The notes beneath the pieces are model-generated. The model was not told where the DNA came from. It searched no databases and worked only from the letters and a program-made list of their open reading frames with translations. This document shows positions 22,944 to 64,000 of a stretch of DNA of 64,000 nt, piece after piece. The stretch comes from Pterobdella sp. o SKG-2022 (lineage: Eukaryota; Annelida; Clitellata; Hirudinida; Piscicolidae). Each line of letters starts with the position of its first letter. The first letter of the stretch is position 1. Where the stretch lies: the NCBI GenBank assembly GCA_964035795.1, contig OZ038322.1, forward strand, positions 6,004,925 to 6,068,924, in the 5' to 3' direction. The translations under genes and the position numbers were made by a program.

Positions 22944-25900
22944 GTTCGTACCCCAAAATTATATAGTTCATGTAGATTTTGGTTATTCTCGTACTTGGAA
23001 ATGTTACACTTTCTTCTCTATCCGGAGATTTTGTACTTTATTCAGACATCTTTGGCGATTATTAGGTGGGTTATTTTACTTCTAGAAGCTGCCTCACAAA
23101 GTCCATATGCATGCTCGAATCTTTGATCCACGCTGCAGAAATTTTGAACACTTTTCATGTCTGCCAATGACGCCAGTCCTTACGAATCAGTGTTGGAAAA
23201 ATTGCTGAACCAAATGCATACCACTTATTCCGCATTGATTTTCATGGCAAGCTGGTTTTTACGTGTCTAGTTTCAACAAAACCCATCTCAAATATGGCTG
23301 TTAGCTAAAATCTTTTGCTTCCAACCTCGCCGCACCAAAACCATTGACCGGTGCTCAATTTTTCACCAATTGCGATCTCAGATTTTCTTCTTTTTTCCCA
23401 TCTCATCAAAAGATTTCTTCCATCACTCCGAGCTCACTGACCCTCCTCCATCTAAAAAATAACATCAATCCATCTGGCAGTATTTGCTTGAACGCATCGT
23501 CCCTTAATGCTTTCATGCTCGTTTCCAGTGTAGTTTAAGTTTTTCGTTAATTTCTATTAAGCCTTAAGTTTCCTTCAATATCCCACCCATCGATGTCATA
23601 CGGTTATTGAGTTTAAACGTATAATTATCTGAGATTTTTTGGATACTATTGAATATACTTTTGAGTTTGCGACCTTTTTTGTTTTAACCGCCTACTTTCA
23701 ATATAGCCGCTGTATTTTATGTATAATTACCACAATCTTCGTAAGTGATATTGCTGAGTAGCGATAATTTGTTAAAATCATTTATAAATAAAGCGCTTTG
23801 CCAACGAATGCTCTTTGTTTGTCACCTCTGCCTATCTGGACATATTTATTCACATATTTGTTCTTTCGCTAAGACTTTTTGCTTTGCTTAATTTATTGTG
23901 GGTGATGGCTATGATTTTAGACTGGCATCTTTACGAGACACTCATAATTTTCGGGGTACATACAGGATCACAAGTTCAGTCATTTTACACAAATTCATTT
24001 TTCAGGCTGGCCATAAATTGAGATTCTATTTTATTTACTCGTTCTCATGTCAGATTGTTTGTTTAAAATTTTTGAGTTATTTCGATTTTCATTGTGAGTC
24101 GTATTTACCTGCTATTCATTGTAGTTAAGAGCGTTCGTGTGGTTTTGTTAAGTTAAAAAATTTTGTTCTTGATAACACATTTTTGATAGTTGTTTTCATC
24201 ATATTTTAGTTTTTTTGATTAATAAATGCTACTGTAGAGATAAAATATCGTTAACTGATCTTCTGGAATGGATTTAGTGAGGGGAGTGTATCGAATGAAT
24301 GTACTCCAGATGCTTTTATTCATTCCAAAAGTTTTCCAAAATTCCAACCACTTCAAATATATTATGTTAAATATTTCTTTAAGAAACTAATTCGAAATAA
24401 CAGAATTTTATATGGCTGTAAATTTCAAGTATGACGTAGTACAAAAACAAAATGGAGAATTTCTTCTACAGCTATAGTTAATTAATGCTATAAAACCAAT
24501 GAAGAGGTGAACAATTCAACATTGAACGTTGTGGAGAAAATGAAAATTTTTTTTTAAAAATATGTAACATTTTTAACAATTTAAGTGAAATTTCTCGCAA
24601 AAGTCAGCCAAAAATTTCGTTATATATTTTAATACCTTTTAAATAAAAGCCTTAGCTATTTGTAGTTGAATAAAAGGCGTACAAAAAGAAGGATTTTAAA
24701 ATTTCTATCTTGAATGCCGTTCAAAAAAAATCTAAAAAAAGCATTTGTAAGAGTGTTTTTGTCTTTCGTGACCAGCAAAGCAATAGACATTTCGCTTAGA
24801 ATGAGCTTACTTGTTTAATTGAATCACACACTTTTGGTCATTTGCCAGGTATTTTGGTAGCTGACGAAAATAAATTTAATTGCCTTTCGTGGAAACATTC
24901 AATGCCATACACGCTCGAAGAAACGACCCAAAAGTGAACCTGTATTGTTGCTTGGAACTTTAGATACAATCTCAATAAAATGCAAAAAAAATTAATTAAA
25001 ATTCAACCAATATCCACAACGTTTTATTTCAAGTAATACTCGACACAAGCGAAATGGCCTATGAAAGCAATTAGATAATACGCTGATTTAGGTGGCGTTG
25101 ATGTATGTGAGTGAAGACCATTATACGCATGTAAGCAATTACTGCGTCTTATAACACTCTAGGATTCCAATAAAGCTTGGTACCAAATGCTGAGTCATGT
25201 CGATGTACGCACTGAATACCAGGATTATGCTTAAAAACATAAAGTATACAAATCAACTGTGTATGACTCGGTGTACAAAGAGATATAAATGTATAAATTT
25301 TCCATTATTTGATCTGTTGATAATGTAGCGGCGTGAAGGTTGAATAAATAATGAAGAGATACAGTGGCTTTTTAATACTGACGTTGAATTGCGCTCTTTT
25401 ACCAATGACGTGGTATTACTGCTGCAAAAGTTTGTATTGCCGTACAAAATATAACTCATTCGATGCATGGAAATGTCGGTGAAATTTTAAGTTTTTTATC
25501 CAAAGAATTTTTCTCTATCGCTGCAAAATAACTTCATCTAATTGACAAATTTTACCAAAAAAATAAATTGAAATTTTGAAGTTAAAAAAGCTATTTTTAT
25601 AATGAAAAACTAAAAAAGTAATTAGTTCTCTTGGGTCGTAGGCTTATTGGCAGCTTTTGCAGCTGAAATAATTAGAGGTATGAATGAACTCAACGTTTGT
25701 TATAGAAACTTCGCAATTTCGACAAACAAAACTATTTTTGAAATCTTCTATTTAAGTAATATAAACTAAAAAAAAATTTTTTTTAATTCAAAAGTTTGAA
25801 TTACTTTAGTGGAAAATGTTAAAAAGTTGGAAATAATAAATAGTTCTCTAGGAGGTCAAACGTTGCAAACTAAAGGAAATTATTTACACAGCTTGCTTTT

Positions 25901-28284
25901 GAGGTTCCTACTTGCAACCTTTTCAAAATGCATATCGATAATTTTTAATGAAAACAAAAGTAAAAAAGGTCATCAGAACGTTTATGTTGTCACGTGTGTT
26001 TTAAACTGAAAAGTAGAAAAATTATTTTAAAATCAGCAGTTTTTGAAACTATTCTTTGGAACTATCAACATCTATATTTGCTGACGACGCTTGTAGAGAT
26101 TTTAAATAACAAACATTGCTTGTGCTAAATTATCTGATAAAACTTGAAATTCTCCAAATGAAATTCTATTCGACTCCCTGATGAGGTGTTGAAAGGTCAA
26201 AAAAGTTGAGATAAATGAAAAGAAGAATATAACGTTACCAATAAACACACTTCAAAAAGTGCAAGCACCTTTAAATTCCATCAATAAAAAAACTAAATTT
26301 TATTTAAAAATTAATAATAATCGAATATTTTAATACGAAACTATAATTTAGGAAGTCACACTGCAGCAAATCAGTAATGCCTTTAAAAGGTTTTATTGAC
26401 TTACGTATTATTGGCATTGACACCAACTTGAATTTCGTAACAAGTTCTCAATACTGAAGTGGAAGCTTTAAAAATGTAACGAATATATGGCAATTATAAC
26501 AAAAATCTATACGAAATATTAGAATTCTTTCGAGGTGAAATTTTTCGAGACGTCTTAAAAAATGTCTCATTTGTTATCAGTAGATTACCATTCCTATGAA
26601 ACAACCAACATTTTAAACTTTACGCTTATTTCACTTGGAAAGATATAATTTTCAACGAAATGTTAAATAAAAAATTTTCCCTCTATTATACAATGTTTAA
26701 ATTTTTTTGAATTTATATACAATGAAGGTTATTCAATACGACGACAATAACAACAAAAATATCTGCATACCACTTTAGATACATTGTATAAGCGACCACG
26801 ATATTTAGTCTCAGAAGTTTATTTAATTTCAATCTTAAGTTTAATCCCCTTTATTTTTCAGGCGCAGATTTTTCCACTTTTCCAGTTTTTTCTTCCATTA
26901 ACTTTGTCAACTACAAACAGTAACGTAAAAGTGCCAGTTGCATGTCAATTATTGGGAGGGATTCAGAAATGTACATTCTGTGCTTACGATGGCATCTGTA
27001 CTGAGAATGAAGAGGTTTGCCAATGAGGTTTTATCTTTCGCAATTCGCTTCAACTTATTGCAAAGTATACTGTCTCGCACTTTTTCAACATTCAATAAAT
27101 CATGCAAGCGTTTCAAGCAAATTAAAGCCCTTTTTAAATATTTTTCAATCTTGTTAAACATCTTCAAATACTTTTCCATCAGATTCAATGTCTCATTTCG
27201 AATTTATTTCAAAGAATTATTCTTCTCGTATCATCATAATTTACATCCTTATTAATCTTTTTAATGTAACTTTATAAAGTTACATTAATTCAAAAATTAA
27301 CCTCATAAGGTTAATTTTTGAATTAAATAGCTCTCAATTGAAAACTACCAAGGACAATTTCAATCGTCGAGCCTGCCATGGTGACACCATTTTTTGTATC
27401 CCCACCTTCAACTAGAATACCTTTTTATTATTTAAATACGATTATTTTAGTTTAACAGTATTAAGAAACTTTTTTATACTTCAGGCTTATTCTTTATGTG
27501 TATACGTTAGAAAACTTCTGACCTTTGCACCTTTAACCTGGCCGATTCTGGCATGCATTGACTTTAGATAATTATTGCTTTCATTGTCATCACCAACCCT
27601 TTCCGTCCTTATTAAAAACCCTTCCTAAGACATCGATAATTTCAAAAAGGTTTTACTGAAAGTTACCTTTGCCATCATTAGTATTTCGATATTTTTATTA
27701 AATAGAATTAAATTGACATAATTATGGACAGGCTAATGGTATTTTTGTTATTAGCTCGGCGTTATGGCGGCAGTTGTATGGCCTTTTTATTATTATCAAC
27801 CTCACAGACCAAATAAAGCCATCCGACAAAATTTCATTATAGTCTCTCATAAATTTTTTTGCTTTGCATCGTTGTCGATGTATCCTTCTATAGACTTGAA
27901 GGTGTGTTTAAGTACTATTAGATCTTTGGGAGTGTATCAACTTTGAAAATATTTTGTCAGTACATCAAATTTGGAGTTTCATCGAAAAGTGAACTTTTTT
28001 TCAAACTGTATTTTAAGTTTCACTTTTATAGTTATTCGTGTTGACTAACTTTAACTTCAAGTAATCACTTTTTAATATTGATGTCTGGCATTTTAATCGA
28101 GATAATCTTTCAAATTTTGTCAAGTTGTTTCAAATTTCTCTTCAAACCTTTAATCTTTCGACGTTTCAATTCTTGCAATTTTCATATCAGTAAAAGCCTC
28201 TCCAAATCTCACGTGTTGACACTTTCATCTAAATTATTATTTACATAAGAAAACATGGCGAGAAGGTTTTTGAATCTCTTGACA
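22944..28284. other. Gene-poor stretch between GH38 exons and tetraspanin 3' end
   Basis: About 5.3 kb of AT-rich sequence. Apart from the double palindrome at 27261-27326 I see only short frames without recognisable domains. It must include the 3' UTR of the minus-strand tetraspanin gene. Confidence 0.4.
27261..27326. repeat. Overlapping double palindrome
   Basis: 27261-27288 is a perfect 28-base palindrome centred on TTTATAAA. It overlaps by four bases a second perfect hairpin, 27285-27326, with 19-base arms (TTAATTCAAAAATTAACCT) and loop CATA. The two structures are mutually compatible except at the shared TTAA. Confidence 0.75.
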
Positions 28285-58576
<30,292 letters not shown>

Positions 58577-61500
58577 AGGGGACTTGTTACAACTAGATTC
58601 ATACAACCACACGTTGTTTGCTCATCAAGTTGTTTTCAAGTCTGTTTGACACTATAAATTCAAATTCAATTTGATTAATTCAACAAAAACTTTATTTAAA
58701 AAAAACTTATTACATTATTTGAATAACTTTTTTTAAAAATTTTTTATTAGTAGTACTACTGATGATTTATGATGAGGTTGTACTTATCAAAAATTTTAGT
58801 TTTTTTTAAATAAATGTATCAAAAATTTCTCAAAAAATTGAAAATAAAAAGTTATTTAAATAATATAAAAAAAAAAGATACATAAGATGTCTCTAAAAAA
58901 ACTTATTGCATTTTTAACAAGAATTTATTTGAATTTTTTGGGGAGATGAATAAATAAATCTTTTCCTAATTTAAAATTATTGAATAAAATAATGAATAAA
59001 CTTTCAATGAAAACAAACTTGTCTATAAATTCAAAACAAAGAATCTACAAAAATGTAACATGGGCGATTTTTGGAGCGATAAATCACGTTCCAACGTTTG
59101 AACATGAACGCAAGGCCTTCGCTTGAAATTTTAACCATTAGAAACTTTATATCAATCCAAAATTAACTGAATTTTGCTAGAAATTTTAAAATTATTTTTA
59201 AATCCAAGCGTTGAAAATTTTTTGGTTTTTACGAAATTAAGGCTTCTGTTTTGTGAGCTTCAAGCCATTTCTAATTGACTATCTCGTCAAGCGAATAAAG
59301 ACTAAGATTATCTTTTAAAATTATAGTTCAATAAACAGTAAAAATCTCTTTATATTGCTGGATAAACTCGTAAAACTTTTTACTTGAAAAATAAACATTT
59401 TAGTGAAAAGCTTGTGCAGGATATTGCTTTAACTCCAAATTTAATTTAAAATATATATTTTGAAAAAGTTTCGCAAGTGAAAAAATCAATTAATTAAATA
59501 TAACTTGGCGTAGATGGATAAATTTTGAGAAAAGAAGAAATTTGTAGTTCTGATAATGATACGAAAGCAACTTTAATGATGCCTTAATGCACGGTAGCCT
59601 TATTAAAGCTCTCAAATAAATTGTATCGAATGCTTCTTATTAAATATAAACTCAACTTGAAAATTATTTTAAGAATTAGGAAATATGTATTCATAATCGT
59701 TTTCAAGTAGTAATGGCTTTCGAGTAGTTTTCTGCATAAAATGTCAGCATTTTTCGGCCTGTTCGGATCCTTCTTGTTTGATTTTAAGAACTTTTTAATC
59801 TCAAATTAGGCAACCAGTAAACATGAGTTTAGTCAAATTCGAAGTACATTGTGCAGAAAACAAAAATTTCACTGCAATTAAGAAATTTAATTCTGTTTTA
59901 TTGGAGTCTTTTGGCACATAAAATGTTTTGGATTTTCAAGATTTTTTCCCAAGCTGATGTATAAAAGCGAAAAAACGCTGAAAGTACAATAATTGATAAA
60001 TTTGCTCAGAAAATCTCTTCACTGCTAGTAAAATTAATTATTAAACATTATTTAGGCGATATAACCATTGAAAGCATTCTACCCTGTTTCCTCTACTAAA
60101 ACACACTATGTGAAAGTAGAGATTTTTAAAAGATTTCAATAATGAATGAAGCAGTGTGTGTGGACAAACAACTAAATATTAAGGGGGGTACCTGAAATAC
60201 CTTTTATCAAAGGTCTCCCACCATCTGAGAAGTACGAACATCTATCAAAATAGTTACCAAAGCTAGAAACCTATTTAAAACTAATTGTAACTTTGAATGT
60301 CTTATGTAGTTTTGGATATTGTTTTTTTGGTGTCCCAAAGTAAGAGTTATGTAAAATATTCTTGAATTGCTTTAGTGCGATATAAAACAAAGACTCTCTC
60401 AATGTTTGATGAGTTGGGTTCTCATCGTATGATTTACACAACATGAGAAGACTAATGTTTTTAAAACATTTTTGTTGAATTAAAATTAAGTACATGAACG
60501 TTATAAAAAGAAAAATATAACAGTAATAAAAGAACAACATAATTTTTCTTTAAACGAAAGCTTTTTATTAAATGGCCTCTTCACCTTTTCATTGGAGAAT
60601 CAAAAGGTTGTATGAAGATTTTCAAAGGCTGAATAAAACGTTGGAAAATTCAATGGAAAAAAATACTTTCGACAAAGTTAACAAGTTTTTCACTACAGAC
60701 ATGTGTTTGTCACGTCCAAAAAACAATTTTTTTAAAATTTTGTTCTTTTTTTTGCATCATTTTGAAAATTTTACCAGAAAAATACAAGGATATTAATTCA
60801 TTGCTTTTTAGTTTCATTCAAGTTAATTCCGCAGTAAGGATTTATTTCTTGTTATGTTTGTATATGGTTACTAATGCTGCGTCTCAACTACGTGCACAAA
60901 CAAACCCTTACAGAAAGTAATTTCAAAAAAGCGAGCGTAGTAGCAGAACCATATTGTTTCAAAAATATAATGGCGGCAAGACTGTTGACATTTGAGGTTT
61001 TATGATATTTAAAATGCCATCCGCAAAGTTTTCATCAAACACATACTTCAGAATATCAAAAAATAAAAGTCTGACTCGATTGAAATTCATATCAAGCCTC
61101 AAAAGAAGATAAATGGAAAGAAAAGCTGGATGGATGAATGTTGATGGTTAGCAGATGTGCTTTCCTGGAGTCGTGAGAGAGACTCGTAAATTTGTGTAAC
61201 CTCCAAGGTACACTCAAGGAAAGAGGTTTTTAATCATTTCTCTAATAAAAACAACGTTAGATGTCGCTTAAAAATTAATTCAAAAACATTTTAAAGAGGC
61301 AGTATTTTTTGAATGGAGATTATTTTATGGAGGGAGATTAGTTTTAATTATGATAATTAAATTAACACGACGTGGCGTGAACAAAATGAAGCAAAGGTAT
61401 AAAGCAATTGAACTTCTAAATCATTACAGAAATAACTTTACTTGCATTTCAATCTCAACTTTAATGAATTAAAAACCAAAGATAGTAGAATAATATTCCT

Positions 61501-61649
61501 CTTCCCGTACCAATTATTGTGAATTATTTGGGTCGAAAAATATACAATATTAAATTTCTCAATGAGGTTTGAAATATCATAGAATAATGAAAATTTTGAA
61601 ATGAAGATGAGCAAATAAGAGATACCGAGTGTACGTTTGAATACGCTAG

Positions 61650-61930
61650 GGTTTGTGTGTGTGTGGGTGTTGTTTTTTTGTTTCTGTTTGTTTGTGTGCG
61701 TCATTATTTGTCTTCATTTGATTGTATATATATATATATTTATATCTAAAGACTCATGGGAAAATTTTTTTACCTGCTTATATGGCGCGTATGTGTTTAT
61801 GATTTAGTTTGTGTAAATATGTTTGCAAAGATTCATGTATATTTGCTTTTTTTGTGTGTTTGTGTGCTGTATTTATGTGTATATGTGTGATAGGTGTGTT
61901 GCGTGTATGTTTGTGTATGTGCATGTAGAT
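61650..61930. repeat. GT-rich low-complexity stretch with a short (TA)n
   Basis: Irregular TGTGTG, GTTTGTTTG and GTATATATATATATTTA (near 61725) units over nearly 300 bases. No other feature seen. Confidence 0.5.
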
Positions 61931-62751
61931 GTTTTTCTTCATTTGTATGTGGAAAAGATAGTTATTTGTGTAAATCAGGATTTAGAGGGGGTCTGGTGTT
62001 TATGTGGCAAGATGTTCTGCAAGCACAAAACTTGAGAGACTCCAACTTATTTGAATCAATATACTCTTGACGTTTTGAAGAATCAATTTTCAACCTCATT
62101 TTCAGATCTTTTATTAGGTTTGACTTCATTAACTTCAATCTTTTTATAGAATTTGCTAAACTTTTATACCTTTTTATGAAATATTTTTTAGCTTTTAACT
62201 AAATAATTTGCAAGAGACTATTTTGAAGATACTTATAATATAAGAGTTTGAAACTGAAATTCACTTTTGTATTTTACGACTGGAAAGTTTTTTAATGTCG
62301 GACGTTAAATTGTACTCTTTTTTATTCTTTTTGATCTTTTCAAATATCTTCTTTTTTTTGTTTTGAAATGGTTTCAAGATAGTTTAAGAAACCCTTAAAT
62401 TGGAAGCTTCAAAATAGAAAAAATAACTCACGTTTATAATTGAATAAGCTTTTAAAATGATAAATACACTTAACTGTTACAATCCTTACCTTTAATTACT
62501 GCAAGAATTTCATATTCTATAACATAATGCTTGCCCAAAATGAGTAGAAGTTTTGTAATACCATCGTTTTTGGATTGTTTTTATTAAGTTTTTTACGAAT
62601 CTAGTTACAATGTGCATCTTGAATGCTTGGAAATAAGAGAAGTTGTCACGATAGGAGTGGTAATTGAGATTAGATGGCTTGAAGAATGCATGGAAGCAGC
62701 ATCGTGTGACACTCAAAAAATATATAATTATGGCAAATGGATCACTTGATT

Positions 62752-62865
62752 GAAATAAAGAATGAATGGAGGATGGGTGCATGAATGAATTGATGGATGA
62801 ATGGAGAGGAATACGTGGATGGATTGATGGGTGAATGGGTAGTGATGGGAATGAAGAGAAGATAC
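62752..62865. repeat. Degenerate (GAAT/GGAT)n repeat
   Basis: Tetranucleotide-like units GAATGAATGGAGGATGGG, ATGAATGAATTGATGGATGA and GGATGGATTGATGGGTGAAT over roughly 110 bases, a decayed tetranucleotide microsatellite. Confidence 0.7.
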
Positions 62866-64000
62866 AGATTATAAAGATCAGAAAAATTTTACTTTAATGA
62901 GTGAAAACATGAATATCTTTTGATAGATTATTAGACATTAAATATTGATAAATCAAAAAGCAACTTAATGAGTTGGGGAAATTTTAAAATACATTTAAGA
63001 TCCGACATCAACAACGCTAAATTTTTTTTTCTCCTAGACTTATATCTCAAAATCGATAAAAAAAACTTACGATTGTTCTTGATCAAAATGCTGAAAGTCT
63101 AGTGTTAGTCACACCCGAAAGAGATTTTATTCACCATAAAGAAATATAGCATATAGGTTTTGATTCTATTTTGTTTTGTTTTTCATTTAAACCTGTTTTG
63201 AGAGCAATAAACCGACCTTTATTCGCTATTATTAAATTACAAAAACTTCCTGGAAACCCAAGGTTTCATTTTTTACTATTATTTTATATATTATATTCAA
63301 AGCATTTATCAAAAATTTAATGTGAAGACTCGATGCAGTTTAAATCATTTTCATAAGTGTTTCTTGTTATTATCCTCTATATAGACTCTTTAGGATGTTA
63401 TTTTTCGTGTCAAGATTTTTCCAAAAAGTGTTTGTTTGATTGATTATAGTTACTCTTGCATCCATGAAGCACTGAAAACAAGGCAGCTTGAACGGTTCAC
63501 CCCTCTAAAGTTTCTTCATAAGCCCTTAATAGGATTTGATATTTATATCAAAATCCATTTTAAATGCTAATTTCTCAACTTTTAGCTTTCAATTTGTCGG
63601 CAGAATCGTCTGTAATAGATTTTTGTTTGGCTATTTTTATGAATATTAAATCTTTACGGCTGTTTGATGGTGCTTTCATGTTAGGCTTGTCGACGATTGA
63701 AACTTGATAGTAAGACTTATTTGCTGAAAAATTCCACGGTGGTATGATTGAATAAAGAATATTCAAGACTATCGGAGTAATATTTCAAAAAGTTTTACAT
63801 AGGACTGAGTGCTTTATCACATGATAATAAATAAAAAGTTGATTTGAGACATTGTTTCCATAACTTATTATCGTTTTTCAATCTGATAACTTTTCATTTT
63901 TGTTTTTCGAAGTTCTTCCAAGATATTATGAATTTCCAATCAAAAAAATCGGTGAATCGTATAAAAATTAAAAAAATTTAATGGTGGAAATTGAAATTAG

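Larger units (their letters stand above)
58577..64000. other. Upstream flank of the tetraspanin gene
   Basis: AT-rich and without a supportable exon on either strand. It should include the tetraspanin 5' UTR and promoter, which I could not place. Short frames here (for example one starting FHWRIKRLYEDFQRLNKTL near 60590) lack recognisable domains. Confidence 0.4.

Overview
This is animal nuclear DNA: AT-rich (roughly 70% A+T), with GT-AG introns, three multi-exon genes of metazoan-specific families, decayed LINE retrotransposons, a tRNA-derived SINE and long pure CA/TG microsatellites. Gene density, short introns (57-70 bp beside multi-kb ones) and the retroelement types suggest an intron-rich invertebrate. 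I cannot name the phylum.

Layout. (1) 1-4158, + strand: the 3' part of a UBASH3 (TULA/STS) gene: end of the 2H-phosphoesterase-like region, SH3, linker and a complete histidine-phosphatase domain, 14 exons in the window. (2) 5202-14390, +: an FBXL2/FBXL20-type F-box/leucine-rich-repeat gene, 15 exons, 447 codons, ending in a CaaX box; introns hold foldback repeats and a SINE. (3) 16.1-21.6 kb: a retroelement graveyard with at least four LINE relics, one lying inside an older tandem repeat. (4) 22481-22943, +: two spliceable exons of a GH38 (Golgi alpha-mannosidase II-like) protein with no other exons found. (5) 28285-58576, - strand: one tetraspanin gene over 30 kb, 8 coding exons, all introns phase 0, 870 codons. 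Its first intron is 17.5 kb and holds a (CA)n tract and a LINE sandwiched between two (TG)n tracts. (6) 58.6-64 kb: upstream flank with simple repeats and no gene I can support.

The most unusual object is the tetraspanin. Canonical members are about 200-350 residues. This one has a cytosolic N-terminus of about 320 residues (Pro-, Ser-, Gln-rich, with an acidic run and juxtamembrane cysteine clusters) and a large extracellular loop enlarged by nearly 290 residues of basic sequence containing two dibasic, convertase-like sites. Exon joins were made by hand from splice sites, frame and family conservation. All three gene models give coding lengths divisible by three, but none was checked against transcripts.
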